Shown here one piece after another: positions 22,470 to 32,589 of a stretch of DNA of 64,000 bases. This stretch comes from Falciphora oryzae. Taxonomy: Eukaryota > Ascomycota > Sordariomycetes > Magnaporthales > Magnaporthaceae. Location of the stretch: contig JNVV01000002.1 in assembly GCA_000733355.1 (NCBI GenBank), positions 669,626 through 733,625 of the forward strand. Reading direction: 5' to 3'. The position numbers were made by a program, and so were the translations under genes. Numbering within the stretch: the stretch's first letter is position 1; the number at the start of each line of letters is the position of its first letter. The notes beneath the pieces were generated by a model, which saw only the letters and a program-made list of their open reading frames with translations, did not search any database and had not been told where the DNA came from.

Positions 22470-22985
22470 ATGCCTGCTCACCACCGCGAGGTCCCGCTCT
22501 GTGCAGACCCCTCCCTGGGTGATGAGTCGCCCGTCGTCACTGCAGACTCGGACGACGATGTCCTCCGCCAGACCAAGGCTTTGACGCTCGAGAGCTCAGG
22601 GCTCCCCGCGCAGATGGACCGGGACTGGGACGGCTTCGTGGTGGTCGACGGCCTGGCCGAGGCCACGCGCGCCGTCGCCGTCGGCGGGCACTGCGGCGGC
22701 CTGGGCCTGGGCCTGGTACGGTCGTCCTTCGGCTGCGCCCTGAACATACACCTTGCGCAGGACGTCACGCCCGTCAGCTACGATGTCGAGGCCGACTGCT
22801 CATCCAGGAAGGAGGACGGTATTAGCGCGCACGGCGTCGGCCTGGGGCCTGGCGATGCGGTGAGGAACGGCCTCGGGGCGGAGACCCTCTTGGTGGGAAA
22901 GAAGCCCAGGTCGCTCAGTCCAGCCCAGCTGGGGTTCGACACAAGCGTTGAGCCCCCTCACAAACGACCAAAATTGGGCGAGTAA
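22470..22985 (+). CDS. Hypothetical protein
   Basis: 171-codon frame from an ATG with A at -3. Upstream in-frame codons extend to 22278 but look non-coding. The product is acidic in its first half (DSDDDV), has a hydrophobic Gly/Val-rich middle (RAVAVGGHCGGLGLGLV) and ends in a basic PPHKRPKLGE that could be a nuclear signal. No family, splice site or neighbour supports it, and it sits in a region of damaged genes, so it may be a chance frame. Confidence 0.35.
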   Translation: MPAHHREVPLCADPSLGDESPVVTADSDDDVLRQTKALTLESSGLPAQMDRDWDGFVVVDGLAEATRAVAVGGHCGGLGLGLVRSSFGCALNIHLAQDVTPVSYDVEADCSSRKEDGISAHGVGLGPGDAVRNGLGAETLLVGKKPRSLSPAQLGFDTSVEPPHKRPKLGE

Positions 22986-23850
22986 GAGATAAGGCGAGGA
23001 TATGTGGATAAAAACTGGAGGGCCATGCTGATAGTTCGTGCTGAGTCAAATCTATTGTACACCCCCTGAGATGGGTCGGCAATAAGGGGCAGCGCAAACA
23101 AAAAGCACTAACAGGACGGCGAGATCATTATAAGTTTGACAACTGCTAGAAACAGGCACATACGACCATACGCATTGGAATATACGGGATCCCGTCCGTT
23201 CTCCCCTAGTCAAACCAGAGGGTTGGACTGGTACGCGGGAGCCGAAGGGATCCCATGGGGAATCGTGGCCTTGGACCGCTCCACCGCCTCGCCGCCATTT
23301 CTCCAAAGTTTGTCCTCTGTTCTCTCCAAAAACGGATTTCTGTTCCCAGAAACCCCTTGGCCGTGTGCCAGGCCGCTACCAACGGGACCGCCCACCACCT
23401 TGCTACACCCCATGGGTCCGCCGCTGCCGCCCGCGCCATGGAGGGCTTTTTACGCAAGCAAGAGGGCCGTCCGGTCGTTCTGTTCAACGAGGAGGAGGAA
23501 AAGAGGAGGGAGTGCCGCCCTGCCCTGCCTCTCCCTCCCTCCAATCCCGCCGACACCAAATCGAACGGCAGTGATCCTCCCCTCCGGCTCTCAAGGTCCT
23601 TCTTTCCACCTGAAAAAGAAGAGAAGACAAGAAAGAAAGAAAAAAAAAAAAGAAGGAAGAAAAAACCCTTTGCGTGTACCGTCGCCGCGGTCGACCCACA
23701 CGTAACTTTTCTTGGTCCGCAAGAACCACCTGCAGCCTACGCATTCACGCTCTCTCTAACCTTTGGGACATCCACCGAAACCGACTTTGTACACGTGGTC
23801 ACTTCAGCTTCGCGTAACCCCAGCTACAAGGCCACGCACCAGCCCGCAAA
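22986..23850. other. Intergenic, purine/pyrimidine-biased
   Basis: Contains an A/G-rich tract (23610-23665) and a long frame with Pro/Lys low-complexity composition not accepted as a gene. No terminal repeats of the element remnant that follows were seen. Confidence 0.4.
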
Positions 23851-24014
23851 CCATGCGTCTGGTTGTGATGTCAAACAAGTGCGTGTTGACCAACTTGAAA
23901 CGCGTGGATATCAAAAACTTGTGGCTTAGCGAAGCGTACTTACGACGGCCAGATCGAGTTGACTCATATAGCAGCGGCGGAGATGCCGGCAGACGGGCTG
24001 ACGAAGAACCTGAA
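23851..24014 (+). mobile_element. Ty1/copia retrotransposon remnant (RNase H end of pol)
   Basis: Two adjoining frames on the plus strand, offset by a frameshift near 23935-23950, read like the last part of a copia-type pol RNase H. First comes a degenerate block with MRLVVMSNK and RVDIKNLWLSEAYL (compare the family pattern x-VR-x-HVDI-xx-WLR-E), then IELTHIAAAEMPADGLTKNL, where AEMPADGLTK is the diagnostic copia C-terminal motif. Nothing of integrase or reverse transcriptase was recognised upstream and no LTR is obvious, so this is a short, old, inactive fragment. Confidence 0.75.
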
Positions 24015-24474
24015 AGTACGCCGGGCTGAGGGATCACTACCCCTGGCCGGGCCGCCTCGATCGCGGGGGGTGGACGCGAATGAGCCCTCGGGGACGAGGG
24101 CAATCTTACCCGAGACGAGGACGTCGTGGGCGGTATTATTGGCGGACATGCCAAAGGCCTTGATTATGGGATCGTGGCCGGCGTGCTCCTCGATCTCCGA
24201 GACCGTCACGACAGACGAGTTGCGCTCGCTGAAATGCAGGCTTATCACCGTGCGGCAGACATAATAGCTATCTCAGCATCTTCGCCAATCAAGTTTCTCC
24301 GATTGACTTGCAGCCTTGCGATTTGCCAGGCGGTTGAGAGAGCTCGCGGTAGAACCGCCATTTTTCCTCGTCTATTCGAACGTAGCCGAGAGAATCGCGT
24401 GCGCGTCCCCTTACCCTTCGTTCTATGTCGCCGAGGCTGATTTTCCGTACAGCGATAGATCCTCAGGGTTCGAC
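24015..24474. other. Spacer between copia remnant and BTB pseudogene
   Basis: 460 bp; open frames on both strands are short and without recognised motifs. It could contain further decayed element sequence. Confidence 0.35.
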
Positions 24475-25026
24475 ATGCCAATGCCGAAGATTGTAGCATC
24501 CCACATTGCCAACTGGGCGGGTAAGCACTTCCGATTCTCCAAGAAGACCCCATTCTCATTCACTAGCTAGATTGACGGCGACGAAGTCGGTGCGGTTTCA
24601 TGTGGGCCATGACGGAGCTGAGTTCTCCGTCCACCCAGACCTCATGTTTCGTCTGTCGGCCCGCTCCATGCCCTGATAAACTGCCGGACGCAGGGTTCCT
24701 CTGAACACTCCGTGACCGTCCGGGATGTCGATAGAGACGTTTTCTCGCGTTTCATCCAGTTCATATACACCGGTGCTTACACGGGCTTCGCCCCCGTCGA
24801 CAAAGACGGACCCGCCACACCTTCCGAGGGAGTCGCTGAAAGCGGGCAAGCATCGAGGCCGTGCCGAACAAATGCCCCAAGGATGCCCTGCTTCACCAAT
24901 AGCCAGCCAATCAAACCACACAGGAGGGCAATGTCAAGGGCAGTTCTGCCAACGCTTCCTCAGTTGAGTATTTTAGGGGTGACCAAAACGACGGGTTCAT
25001 GCCCTACTCTCTTGCGAGGATTATAG
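24475..25026 (+). pseudogene. BTB/POZ-domain gene, frameshifted
   Basis: Exon 1 24475-24520 (MPMPKIVASHIANWA) joins exon 2 from 24567 (GTAAGC...CACTAG, 46 bp intron, phase 1). It then reads VRFHVGHDGAEFSVHPDLMF and LSARSMP: the beta-1/2 and helix start of a fungal BTB domain. At 24669-24678 the frame runs into TGATAA. One frame over, sequence continues as SVTVRDVDRDVFSRFIQFIY followed by TGAY, the expected second half of the domain. One missing base, most simply a C in the CCC run, explains the break. Downstream sequence to 25026 lacks recognisable domains. Fungal BTB proteins of this kind form large lineage-specific families of unknown function. Confidence 0.65.
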
Positions 25027-25890
25027 GTGCACGATAACTTCGAGTACCAAATATATGAACAGTTTATTAGTACAGAGTTTGGGTGCACTACGTCCTGGCC
25101 GCCGATACTTCTGTGTAGCTATGACTTGTTTCAATCAACTTTCATGAACGAGGCTCACGCGACCGGTCAGATCTCAAAGCACGGGTAGCGCAGTATTACG
25201 GAGTCGATTCGGCCGAAGACGATACCCGACTGTGAAACGACGTGAGGGAACTAAGGGCAACTGGGCTCGCTAACTGGGAAAATAGCAGGTGGGCACGCGA
25301 GCCTTGTACGTAGACTCCAAGATTGTAGGGCCGGAAGAGGGATAGAAGTGGAACGGTTCCATGCCAGCGCCTAGGATCGTGTATACGGATTACGCTCCCC
25401 AGATTAAGCCCTTGCAAATACCCCTCTGGATTGGCGCTAATTGCGCTGAGGGCTCTTCTTTCCACGGCGTAGTTTCTCGGCGTGCTTCAACACAGTGCGT
25501 GCAGAGTGGAGAGAGGTGTCGCGACTCGGCCGAACGACCGCGTGCCGGAACGGCTGTGCACAGGAGCAAAAACGCGCTTTCGGAGTCGTCTCGAGGTTGA
25601 TCCCTGCACGTCTGGGAGGCGTTATATGTAAAATCGCGGTCTAAAGGACTAACAGCCGACGGAGTGGATTTGCAGGTACCCACTTTGATAAAAATGCGGT
25701 CGCGTTTACGTCATAGATCTAGCAGAGCACCCTGTGTAATTGCCACACGGAATTGCCCATCTGATAAACATTAGCCTAGCAACTTTTTTCACATTTTTGA
25801 GCCTTTTATTTGCCACGTTTTAGGTATATAAGTGAGGGCAGGCAGTAGGTGGTGGGTGGGGAGGTGGTAAAGTCGTTATTCCAAAAGCCT
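25027..25890. other. Intergenic region, 3' of ankyrin gene
   Basis: 864 bp with no credible gene. Just beyond the ankyrin stop the 13-mer TTATTCCAAAAGC occurs twice in tandem (second copy spans the stop region near 25885), a small duplication. Confidence 0.45.
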
Positions 25891-26068
25891 TTATTCCAAA
25901 AGCTTCGCGACGGCCTCGTGCCCGTTCTGGGCGGCCAGCTGCAGCGGCGTCTGCCCCGACCCGCCGTCCTTCGCCTCCTTGTCGGCGCCCGCCTGCACGA
26001 GCAGCCTCGCGACGGCCTCGTGCCCGTTCTCCGCGGCCAGCTGCAGCGGCGTGCGCCCGCCGTACCCG

Positions 26069-26274
26069 NNNNNNNNNNNNNNNNNNNNNNNNNNNNNNNN
26101 NNNNNNNNNNNNNNNNNNNNNNNNNNNNNNNNNNNNNNNNNNNNNNNNNNNNNNNNNNNNNNNNNNNNNNNNNNNNNNNNNNNNNNNNNNNNNNNNNNNN
26201 NNNNNNNNNNNNNNNNNNNNNNNNNNNNNNNNNNNNNNNNNNNNNNNNNNNNNNNNNNNNNNNNNNNNNNNNNN
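26069..26274. other. Assembly gap (206 N)
   Basis: Run of N inside the ankyrin repeats. The flanking repeat units are nearly identical, so the repeat number is uncertain. Confidence 0.99.
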
Positions 26275-26504
26275 CCCGTTCGCCGCGGCCAGCTGCAGCA
26301 GCGTGCGCCCGCCGTAAGAAGCCTCCTTCACCTCCTTGTCGGCGCCCGCCTCCACGAGCAGCCTCGCGACGGCCTCGTGCCCGTTGACCGCGGCTAGGTG
26401 CAGCGGCGCCACTCCATCTCTGCCACGCATATCAAGTTCTGCGCCCCCTCGGAGGAGATTCCGCACTATTGAAGCCTCACCGCGCTGGCAGGCATAATGC
26501 AGCG

Positions 26505-26702
26505 GCGTCCATTCGGAAAGGTCTTGGGCATTGACATCCGCTCGACGCTCCAGCAGCGTTTCGGCGGTGCTTATGGATCCCTTCGCTGCGGCGTAATGGA
26601 GTGGCGTCCATCCGAGAAGGTCCTGGGCATTGACATCCGCTCGACGCTCCAGCAGCTTTTCGGCGGCGCGTTCGGATCCCTTCGCTGCGGCGTAATGAGG
26701 TG
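26505..26702 (-). repeat. Two 99 bp ankyrin-encoding direct repeats
   Basis: Units 26505-26603 and 26604-26702 have the same 99 bp period (33 codons, one ankyrin repeat) and are very similar at DNA level; both encode LLERRADVNAQDL. High nucleotide similarity points to recent duplication or conversion of repeat units. Confidence 0.8.
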
Positions 26703-29700
26703 GCGTCCTGTCGTGGATATCCTTCGGATTCGCATCTGCTCCCTTTTCCAAAATACCCCCGGGATTCCACCACGAGACCACAGCATGCTGATGAAGTGGC
26801 GTAAAGTTGAATGTGTCGGGGTAACGTGTGTCTTCTACCCAGCCACACCGAGCCTCTTGCACAGGGACACATCCCCAATCACGGCCCTGTTGCTCATATA
26901 AGCTCATCAGGCCCGACAAGAATCCCCGGGCCACAGTCCTCAGCTCCTTTTCGAGATCCGATTTCAGCCTTTCCAGCTCCCATATGTCTTTTTCCCCGTA
27001 TTGTTGAGCTTTTCTCCATTCGAGAGCTCGAGTGATCGTTCTCAGATATTCCATCAGCGCGGCTGTAGCCTTAGCGACCATGTTACTTTGTTCCGGGAAT
27101 GTATTTGCCGCTCGAAAGTGCGCCACGTATGCGTCGCCAGCCTCCTTCCAATGCTGCGACTGCTCTTGTCGCTTGGCATGTTGTCGCGCCGACTCGACAA
27201 TCGCGCCAGTTCGCGGAAGCTTTTGTTGCACACTGAGTGGTGGAATGATGCTCAGGTAGATTTGGTCTAGACTCCCAAATCCAGTGTTCTGGATATCCTG
27301 AGCCAGTCTCGACACAGGGTCGTTCCGGAGCGTGAAGGACTGCCAGGTATTGCCGCTGCTGGTGTCGGGCCGTATGTTAGCACCGCCCTCGAGGGGAGCC
27401 GTTATTGTCTTGGCCACAGCCCACATGAAAGCCGAGAACATGTCTTGGGCATATAGCATCTTCAAGGTGTCATACGACTCAGCCGCCAAGAAAGTATCTC
27501 TTGCTTCTTCCTCGCCAACTCGCCTGTCGGCCTGATCAAAGCTGAGTCTTGCCAGCCCCCAGCCCTTGGTTTTAGTTCGACCGCTTGGGTTTTGTGATGC
27601 ATCTCCAGGGTCGGGCCCGCAGCCAACGATTCTGTGATTCTCGACCACCAGGCCACCATTGCCTTCCTTGACTTCTATCATGCTTGCCGCATCGTGGGGC
27701 ATCCAACACCAAAGATCTCCACGGAGAGCCGGTGTGCTTGGTCCTAGTAGTCGCAGGCTTCGCTTCGCGGGTGATCCTTGAGTGCGTAACCATGTATCGC
27801 TATCGTTTCGAGGCTGAGTCGCTTGTTGATTTTGGCCCTGCTCCTTTCCATCGACAGAATGTAGCCATAACGATAGCGCTGCTTCGATCTCGTCCGCGTA
27901 TGCTTTCCAGGTCCCGTTTGGTGTTTTTTTTTTATCCGGAAATAGATTGACTGGGTGCTTGATTGGGCGTAACGAGCTTGAAGAGGCCAGATAAAGTCAC
28001 GGATGAGAGAACTGCCGAATAGAGCATCCATCGTGACCTCGATTGCCCTTGCGAGAGCGATGGCCTCTGCAGATGCGGGTCCAGGCCAGCCAGCGAGCTT
28101 CCCAAGATCTCTCCTTAACTTCATCACCGCATGAGCCTTCAAGTTGCCACTTTCGCTCGGCTTGGGATCTCCATCCTCGCTCGTCGGGTCCAGTTTCTCG
28201 TATGCCTGACTTCCGCCGGTCACGATCTTCCAGTCCCCGATAGTTTTCTTAGAGTTTGGGGTGGCTCCGTTTGGGGTAGCCAGCCAAGGCGCTGCGTCGA
28301 GATCTCCCAGCGTCGTCGCAAACCAGTCAAGCTCGAATCCCGACGAAAGACGCTCGCACCTAGGAGGTTTCGCGAGTCCACGACGAACCAACGCCCTAAG
28401 GCACGTCATTACGAGGACCGCGCCAAGCTGAGCGACCGAGGCCGACCAGTGCATCCCTCGCAAACCGATGAACTGCACGAGAAACCCGCAGAGACTAACA
28501 ATTGTGCCGATGACTGCCTTGAACGCCAAGACAGTGGCGCGGTCTTGTTGTTCGTCCGCTTGGGAAGACGTGGCGTCGCGCCGCACAGCGAACCTGTACA
28601 AGCTGGCCACTGCGCCAATACCAGCCAGGATAAGTGTGTCCACCGGGCCCGTCGGCTCGTTTTCTTTGCCCGCTCGGCTCGATATTGTAATAAAAGCTCG
28701 ATCATCTTTTGGAAATATCGCAAAGGAATCGAAAACCTGGTCGCTCACGGTTTTCGTCTGTTGCAGCCAAACCAATCGAGCTTTAAGCCCCTCTCTTATT
28801 CCAAATCTTTTTTCGTATGTGCTGCTCTCCACAACATGGGCACATGCCAGCATGCCGGCCACCACAGTGTCCCAACCGCAGCACAAGGAAACGCGTAACC
28901 AGCGATAGGAGAATTGTCCTTGGGAAACTTTAATGTCGGGTAATAGGTGGCGAACCCGGAGTACAAAAGGACCCCCAGCTGAAGAATGGTCCCAATAAGC
29001 GCTACTGCGCGTAATTCTCCTCTCCAAAACTGGTTGTGGGAATTGAGCGAAATGTTTGGCGCAGCGGTTAACGTATTTCGTACGATAACGACCTCCTGTG
29101 GTGGGTGATTTGCTGATGCCTGCTCCTTGTCTTTCTTCGAGCGGAAGCGAGCACTCTGCGAAGCACGCCATCGGTGGAAATCATCTTTAAAGTTTAAATC
29201 TAGGGGAAAGGTAAGCATTCGACCCGGCTCAAAGGAAGGAGACTGAATCGCTAACCAAATTCCTCGACGTATCCTTCCATTATCGCGTCGTCCAGGTCGA
29301 TTATCTTCGGGTGGATTCCCGCGCCTTGCCGTTCGCTCGCCGGTAACAAGCATATAAACTCCACCATCGGAGCTGATCCTATGCATCTCACCACGTCTCG
29401 GCCATTCCAGAGCTCACAGACTTCTTTCGAGGTGGACGACATCAGCTCCGCTTCGGCGACCGCGAGGTTCTCCCTGGCTCTTCCTATAACAGCCTTGAGC
29501 CATGAAGGGCCGCCGACTCTGATCGCACTGACAATGGCGGTAATTATGCCCAGGGGAGCCATGGCCAGTATGATATTGTCAGCCCAGCCCATCGATTGGC
29601 TCATAAACTGCATGGTAACCCGTTCTCCGAAAAGCGCCAGCAGCCTTGCAGCAAAAAACCATTAGTACACGAGCTAGAATAGGGTAGGGCTGTCAAACGT

Positions 29701-29815
29701 ACGGCGCCAGATCCGAGAATAAATTGTTGGAGAAGTCATCTCCGGCATCAGCGGCGGCGACGCATCCCGCGAACAGTAGAACGAAGAGGAACTTCAGCTT
29801 CTCGACCGCCGACAT

Positions 29816-31074
29816 GTTGCGAATCGGTGAGGCGAAAAGCGAAAAAGCGAGCAGGCAGATCAAATTTTCACGGTCGCTTGGGAAATATCTTCAAGATTGA
29901 CAGGACAATGGACGCAATTGATGACGGCTGCGGAACAAATGTTGGTTACGGTGCGCAAGTTCGCTGAGCCTCAAGCTCGTGGTGCGGGTTAAAACAGAAC
30001 GCTTCTCTTTGGTGGACAGCCAGTAAACAGTGATCCTCGCCAAGGGCGAATTTTCTGCCTTAGCGTGACGATCGTATCCTAGGTTGTCGATGAGGCTGAA
30101 CTATCGTTCTAGGTCTTGTGCAGCTGACGAAACTACTGGTTGTGATATGCAGTGCGCTTCGCCGATGCTTGCCTAGGAACTAATACTCTTTGAACGACGT
30201 GGCGATCCACAGTTGGCGGGCTGGCGGGCTACTAAACTAGTTCACTAACTCGGTTTTGGGGTCAAGCTTTTCCATTCGACGATTGTCGCATCCACCACGT
30301 CTCTTCTGGGAGACGACCAGCGGGGAGTCGAGAGTCACCGCGGCTCTCAAGCTTCACATCGGCTCCTCCCAATTCGAATGTCAAAAAGTAGCTTGGTCAT
30401 AACGGTGCGCTTCTGGCTCTTTCGTGGAGGCTTAAACAAACGACCAAGTTGGATTCGGGACGAAGCGCGGCACGGCTCGTGTGTCGCGCCAAGGGCCCAA
30501 GAGTTTTAGAACCGCCCGAAAAATGGGCCCTCCCAGATGTTCCGCAGCCTGGGGACGAATCGACGCGTTGTCTGTCGCATGCGTCTTTTTCGCTCTCCAA
30601 GTTCTCGTATGTACCCTCAACCGCTCTCAGGCACGGCCAGGTACATTCTCCGTTTGCCTTCGATTGTCCACCACAGGTGTAGCCTGGCTGTACCACGCCA
30701 AATCCGTGGTTGCCGCGGAAAAGTTGGGCCGGTCAGCTCTGCATCGCCATCCGCAATCTATGATCGCTTCTTCTTACTGGTCAACGCTCTTCTTGCGACT
30801 TCGCTGGGTGGCGGCTAGCGCCACCCTGTCGGCAATTCGTTTGTTCCCTGCAATTTGGGTCCTCCTTTTCCCGCTCGTTATTCAATTTGCAAGTTGAAAC
30901 TTCTAAACTCTGCGGCGTTTGCGCTAAAAGAGTGTGTAGTCTTGCGACGGCCTGAGGGATCGCCACGGAGGACACGCTGGAGTCCCTGTGTTGGCCGGGA
31001 GGACGGACGCGTCAGGAAGTCAGGTCCCGGCTCGCACCCGGAATGCTGCGACGGGCTTAAGGCGCAAACTGTAA
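29816..31074. other. Intergenic region
   Basis: 1.26 kb upstream of the ankyrin gene. Short frames only, none recognised. The first few hundred bases should hold its promoter. Confidence 0.45.
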
Positions 31075-31192
31075 TTACACGAGCGGAGCGCACGCGTAAC
31101 CACTGGCTCCCAACTTCTCTCAAGTACCAAGAGATTGGGGGCCGGACTAGTACTCAGGTGGGTGACCACTGGGGAATCCTCGGTGTTGTATG
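31075..31192 (+). rRNA. 5S rRNA-like sequence, probably a pseudogene
   Basis: The 3' two thirds resembles a fungal 5S gene: an AAGTACCAAGAG...GGGGGCC stretch in the box A/intermediate element position, then ACTAGTACTCAGGTGGGTGACC and ACTGGGGAATCCT (box C region) and GGTGTTGTATG at the end, followed at once by a run of T (31193-31207) suitable for RNA polymerase III termination. The expected 5' start (ACATACGACCA-like), which pairs with the 3' end in helix I, is not found about 118 bases upstream. So the 5' part is diverged or replaced. Dispersed 5S genes and pseudogenes are normal in Pezizomycotina. Confidence 0.55.
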
Positions 31193-31207
31193 TTTTTTTT
31201 TTTTTTT

Positions 31208-31866
31208 ACACTTGATTATCTCCACCACTTTATGACTGGCACGTTGTAGACCGGACTCGCACTGCGCCCAACGTGTGAACATAGCATGCCGAACGTATCG
31301 AGTATAGCAGGGAACCCGAGTAGGTACACGTGCTTGGGATAGTATCATCCAGTGTCCCCCTGTGGTCTCCCCTGACGAGGCGACGATAGCGGGGTATCCG
31401 TCACAAACGCCTTGAACGGAAGCTAGCGCCACATGCGGTCCGCGCAAGCCGGGGTTTCTCGGCGCTGGAATACGGGAAACGGGAAAATGCACCTCCTGGG
31501 GAAACCAACCTCCGTCTCGAGCCCCTCCGAGATGGTGGGGCTAGGATGGCGTAATTGCGTGGACCGAGTCGCGGAAAGCTGCGGTCTCGGAAAGGAATCC
31601 ATGGAGGCCGGAGAGGTGGCAGCAAGGTGGGGTCGAGGGGTCCAGGAGTGGTCTCGCCGGACGTGGAAAGTCTGTAGAAGAGAAGGGAAGAGACGGGAAA
31701 TGCCACAATCCTTAATCTGATCTGTTTTAGCTCGAGAGCTTCTTGCCCGAGAAAGAAACCCACCGACAGTGACGAATACTCCAACGCCTGTCCCCAAGGA
31801 ACTCCTCCATTCTCCTCCCACCTACATCCCACACATCCCCAAAACCACCACGTACCAAAACCAAAG
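31208..31866. promoter_or_regulatory. Upstream region of peroxiredoxin
   Basis: 659 bp between the 5S-like sequence and the peroxiredoxin start. The last 80 bases are C/A-rich and lack ATG in the final stretch, typical of a fungal 5' UTR. Confidence 0.35.
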
Positions 31867-32589
31867 ATGGCTACCCCTCTCAAAGCCGGTGACGCCTTCC
31901 CCGAGGACGTCAGTTTCACGTACGTTGCCCCCTCTGGAAAGAAGGAGGACGTTGTGGCCTGCGGCAACGGCATCAAGTACGACGCCAGCAAGGGTGAGTG
32001 AAGCCTGGCGGGGCGGCAGACAGGAAGAACGGTGGTGGTAGTGGTGGCAGCACCCAGCACCCCCTTTTTTTCCCCTCCCCCTCCCCTTGGAACAAATACA
32101 ACAGGCAGCACCAGTATTAACAAAAGCCAACCCAAAAATCCAGAGTTCAAGAATAAGAAGGTCGTCCTCGTCTCGGTCCCCGGCGCCTTCACGCCCACGT
32201 GCCAGGAGGAGCACGTCACGGGCTTCATCACCAAGCGCAACGAGCTCAAGGCCAAGGGCGTCGACCAGGTCGTCTTCATCGCCTACAACGACCACTGGGT
32301 CATGAGCGCCTGGGGCAAGGCCAACGGCGTCTACGACGACTTCATTGTACGCCGTTCTCCTCCCTTTTTGCCCTACTCGAGCGACAAAGTCCTAACCGCC
32401 TTCTCACAAAAACAGCTGTTTGCGAGCGACGACGGCGCCAAGTTCTCCAAGAGCCTTGGCTGGACCATGGGCGAGCGCACCGCGAGGTACGCCATTGTCG
32501 TCGACCACGGCAAGGTTGTCTACGCCGAGAAGGAGACCGGCCATGGCACCCAGGTTTCCGGCGCCGAGGCTGTGCTCGCTAAGTTGTAA
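31867..32589 (+). CDS. Peroxiredoxin, Prx5 type (Pmp20/Asp f 3/Ahp1 family)
   Basis: Exons 31867-31993, 32144-32346 and 32416-32589 give 167 residues, the standard length. Introns are GTGAGT...CCAG and GTACGC...ACAG, phases 1 and 0. The peroxidatic Cys is C62 in VPGAFTPTCQEEH and a second Cys, C32 (VVACGNG), sits where atypical two-Cys members have the resolving residue. The protein reduces hydrogen peroxide and alkyl peroxides with electrons from thioredoxin. The C-terminus ends AEAVLAKL with no clear SKL/AKL-type tripeptide beyond the final AKL, which resembles a peroxisomal PTS1, so both cytosolic and peroxisomal location are possible. Orthologues in human-pathogenic moulds are known allergens. 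Confidence 0.95.

Larger units (their letters stand above)
25891..29815 (-). pseudogene. Signal-peptide / multi-TM / ankyrin-repeat protein with frameshifts
   Basis: Exon 1 29815-29703 encodes a signal peptide (KLKFLFVLLFAGCVAAADA). Splicing to 29644 gives the family core SQSMGWADNIILAMAPLG and GRARENLAVAEAELM. Exon 2 ends at 29256 (donor GTTAGC) and exon 3 starts at 29199. Exon 3 has several membrane spans (VALIGTILQLGVLLYSGFAT; AFKAVIGTIVSLCGFLVQFI), a cytosolic linker and C-terminal ankyrin repeats ending at TAA 25893-25891. Two single-base lesions break it: a missing G near 28866 (between AAVGTL and VVAGMLACAHVVESS) and a slip in a run of ten A (27924-27933), after which the true frame resumes as TWKAYADEIEAALS. 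An assembly gap falls inside near-identical ankyrin repeats. It belongs to a fungal ankyrin family that I recognise but whose function is unknown. Homopolymer sequencing errors rather than mutation could explain both breaks. Confidence 0.7.

Noticed and set aside
23255..23929. 224-codon plus-strand frame before the copia remnant
   Set aside because: Its middle is Lys/Pro low complexity from an A/G tract, and its end is the copia remnant read in a wrong frame.
31401..32295. Antisense frames opposite the peroxiredoxin gene
   Set aside because: The plus strand encodes a complete three-exon peroxiredoxin; antisense readings lack motifs.
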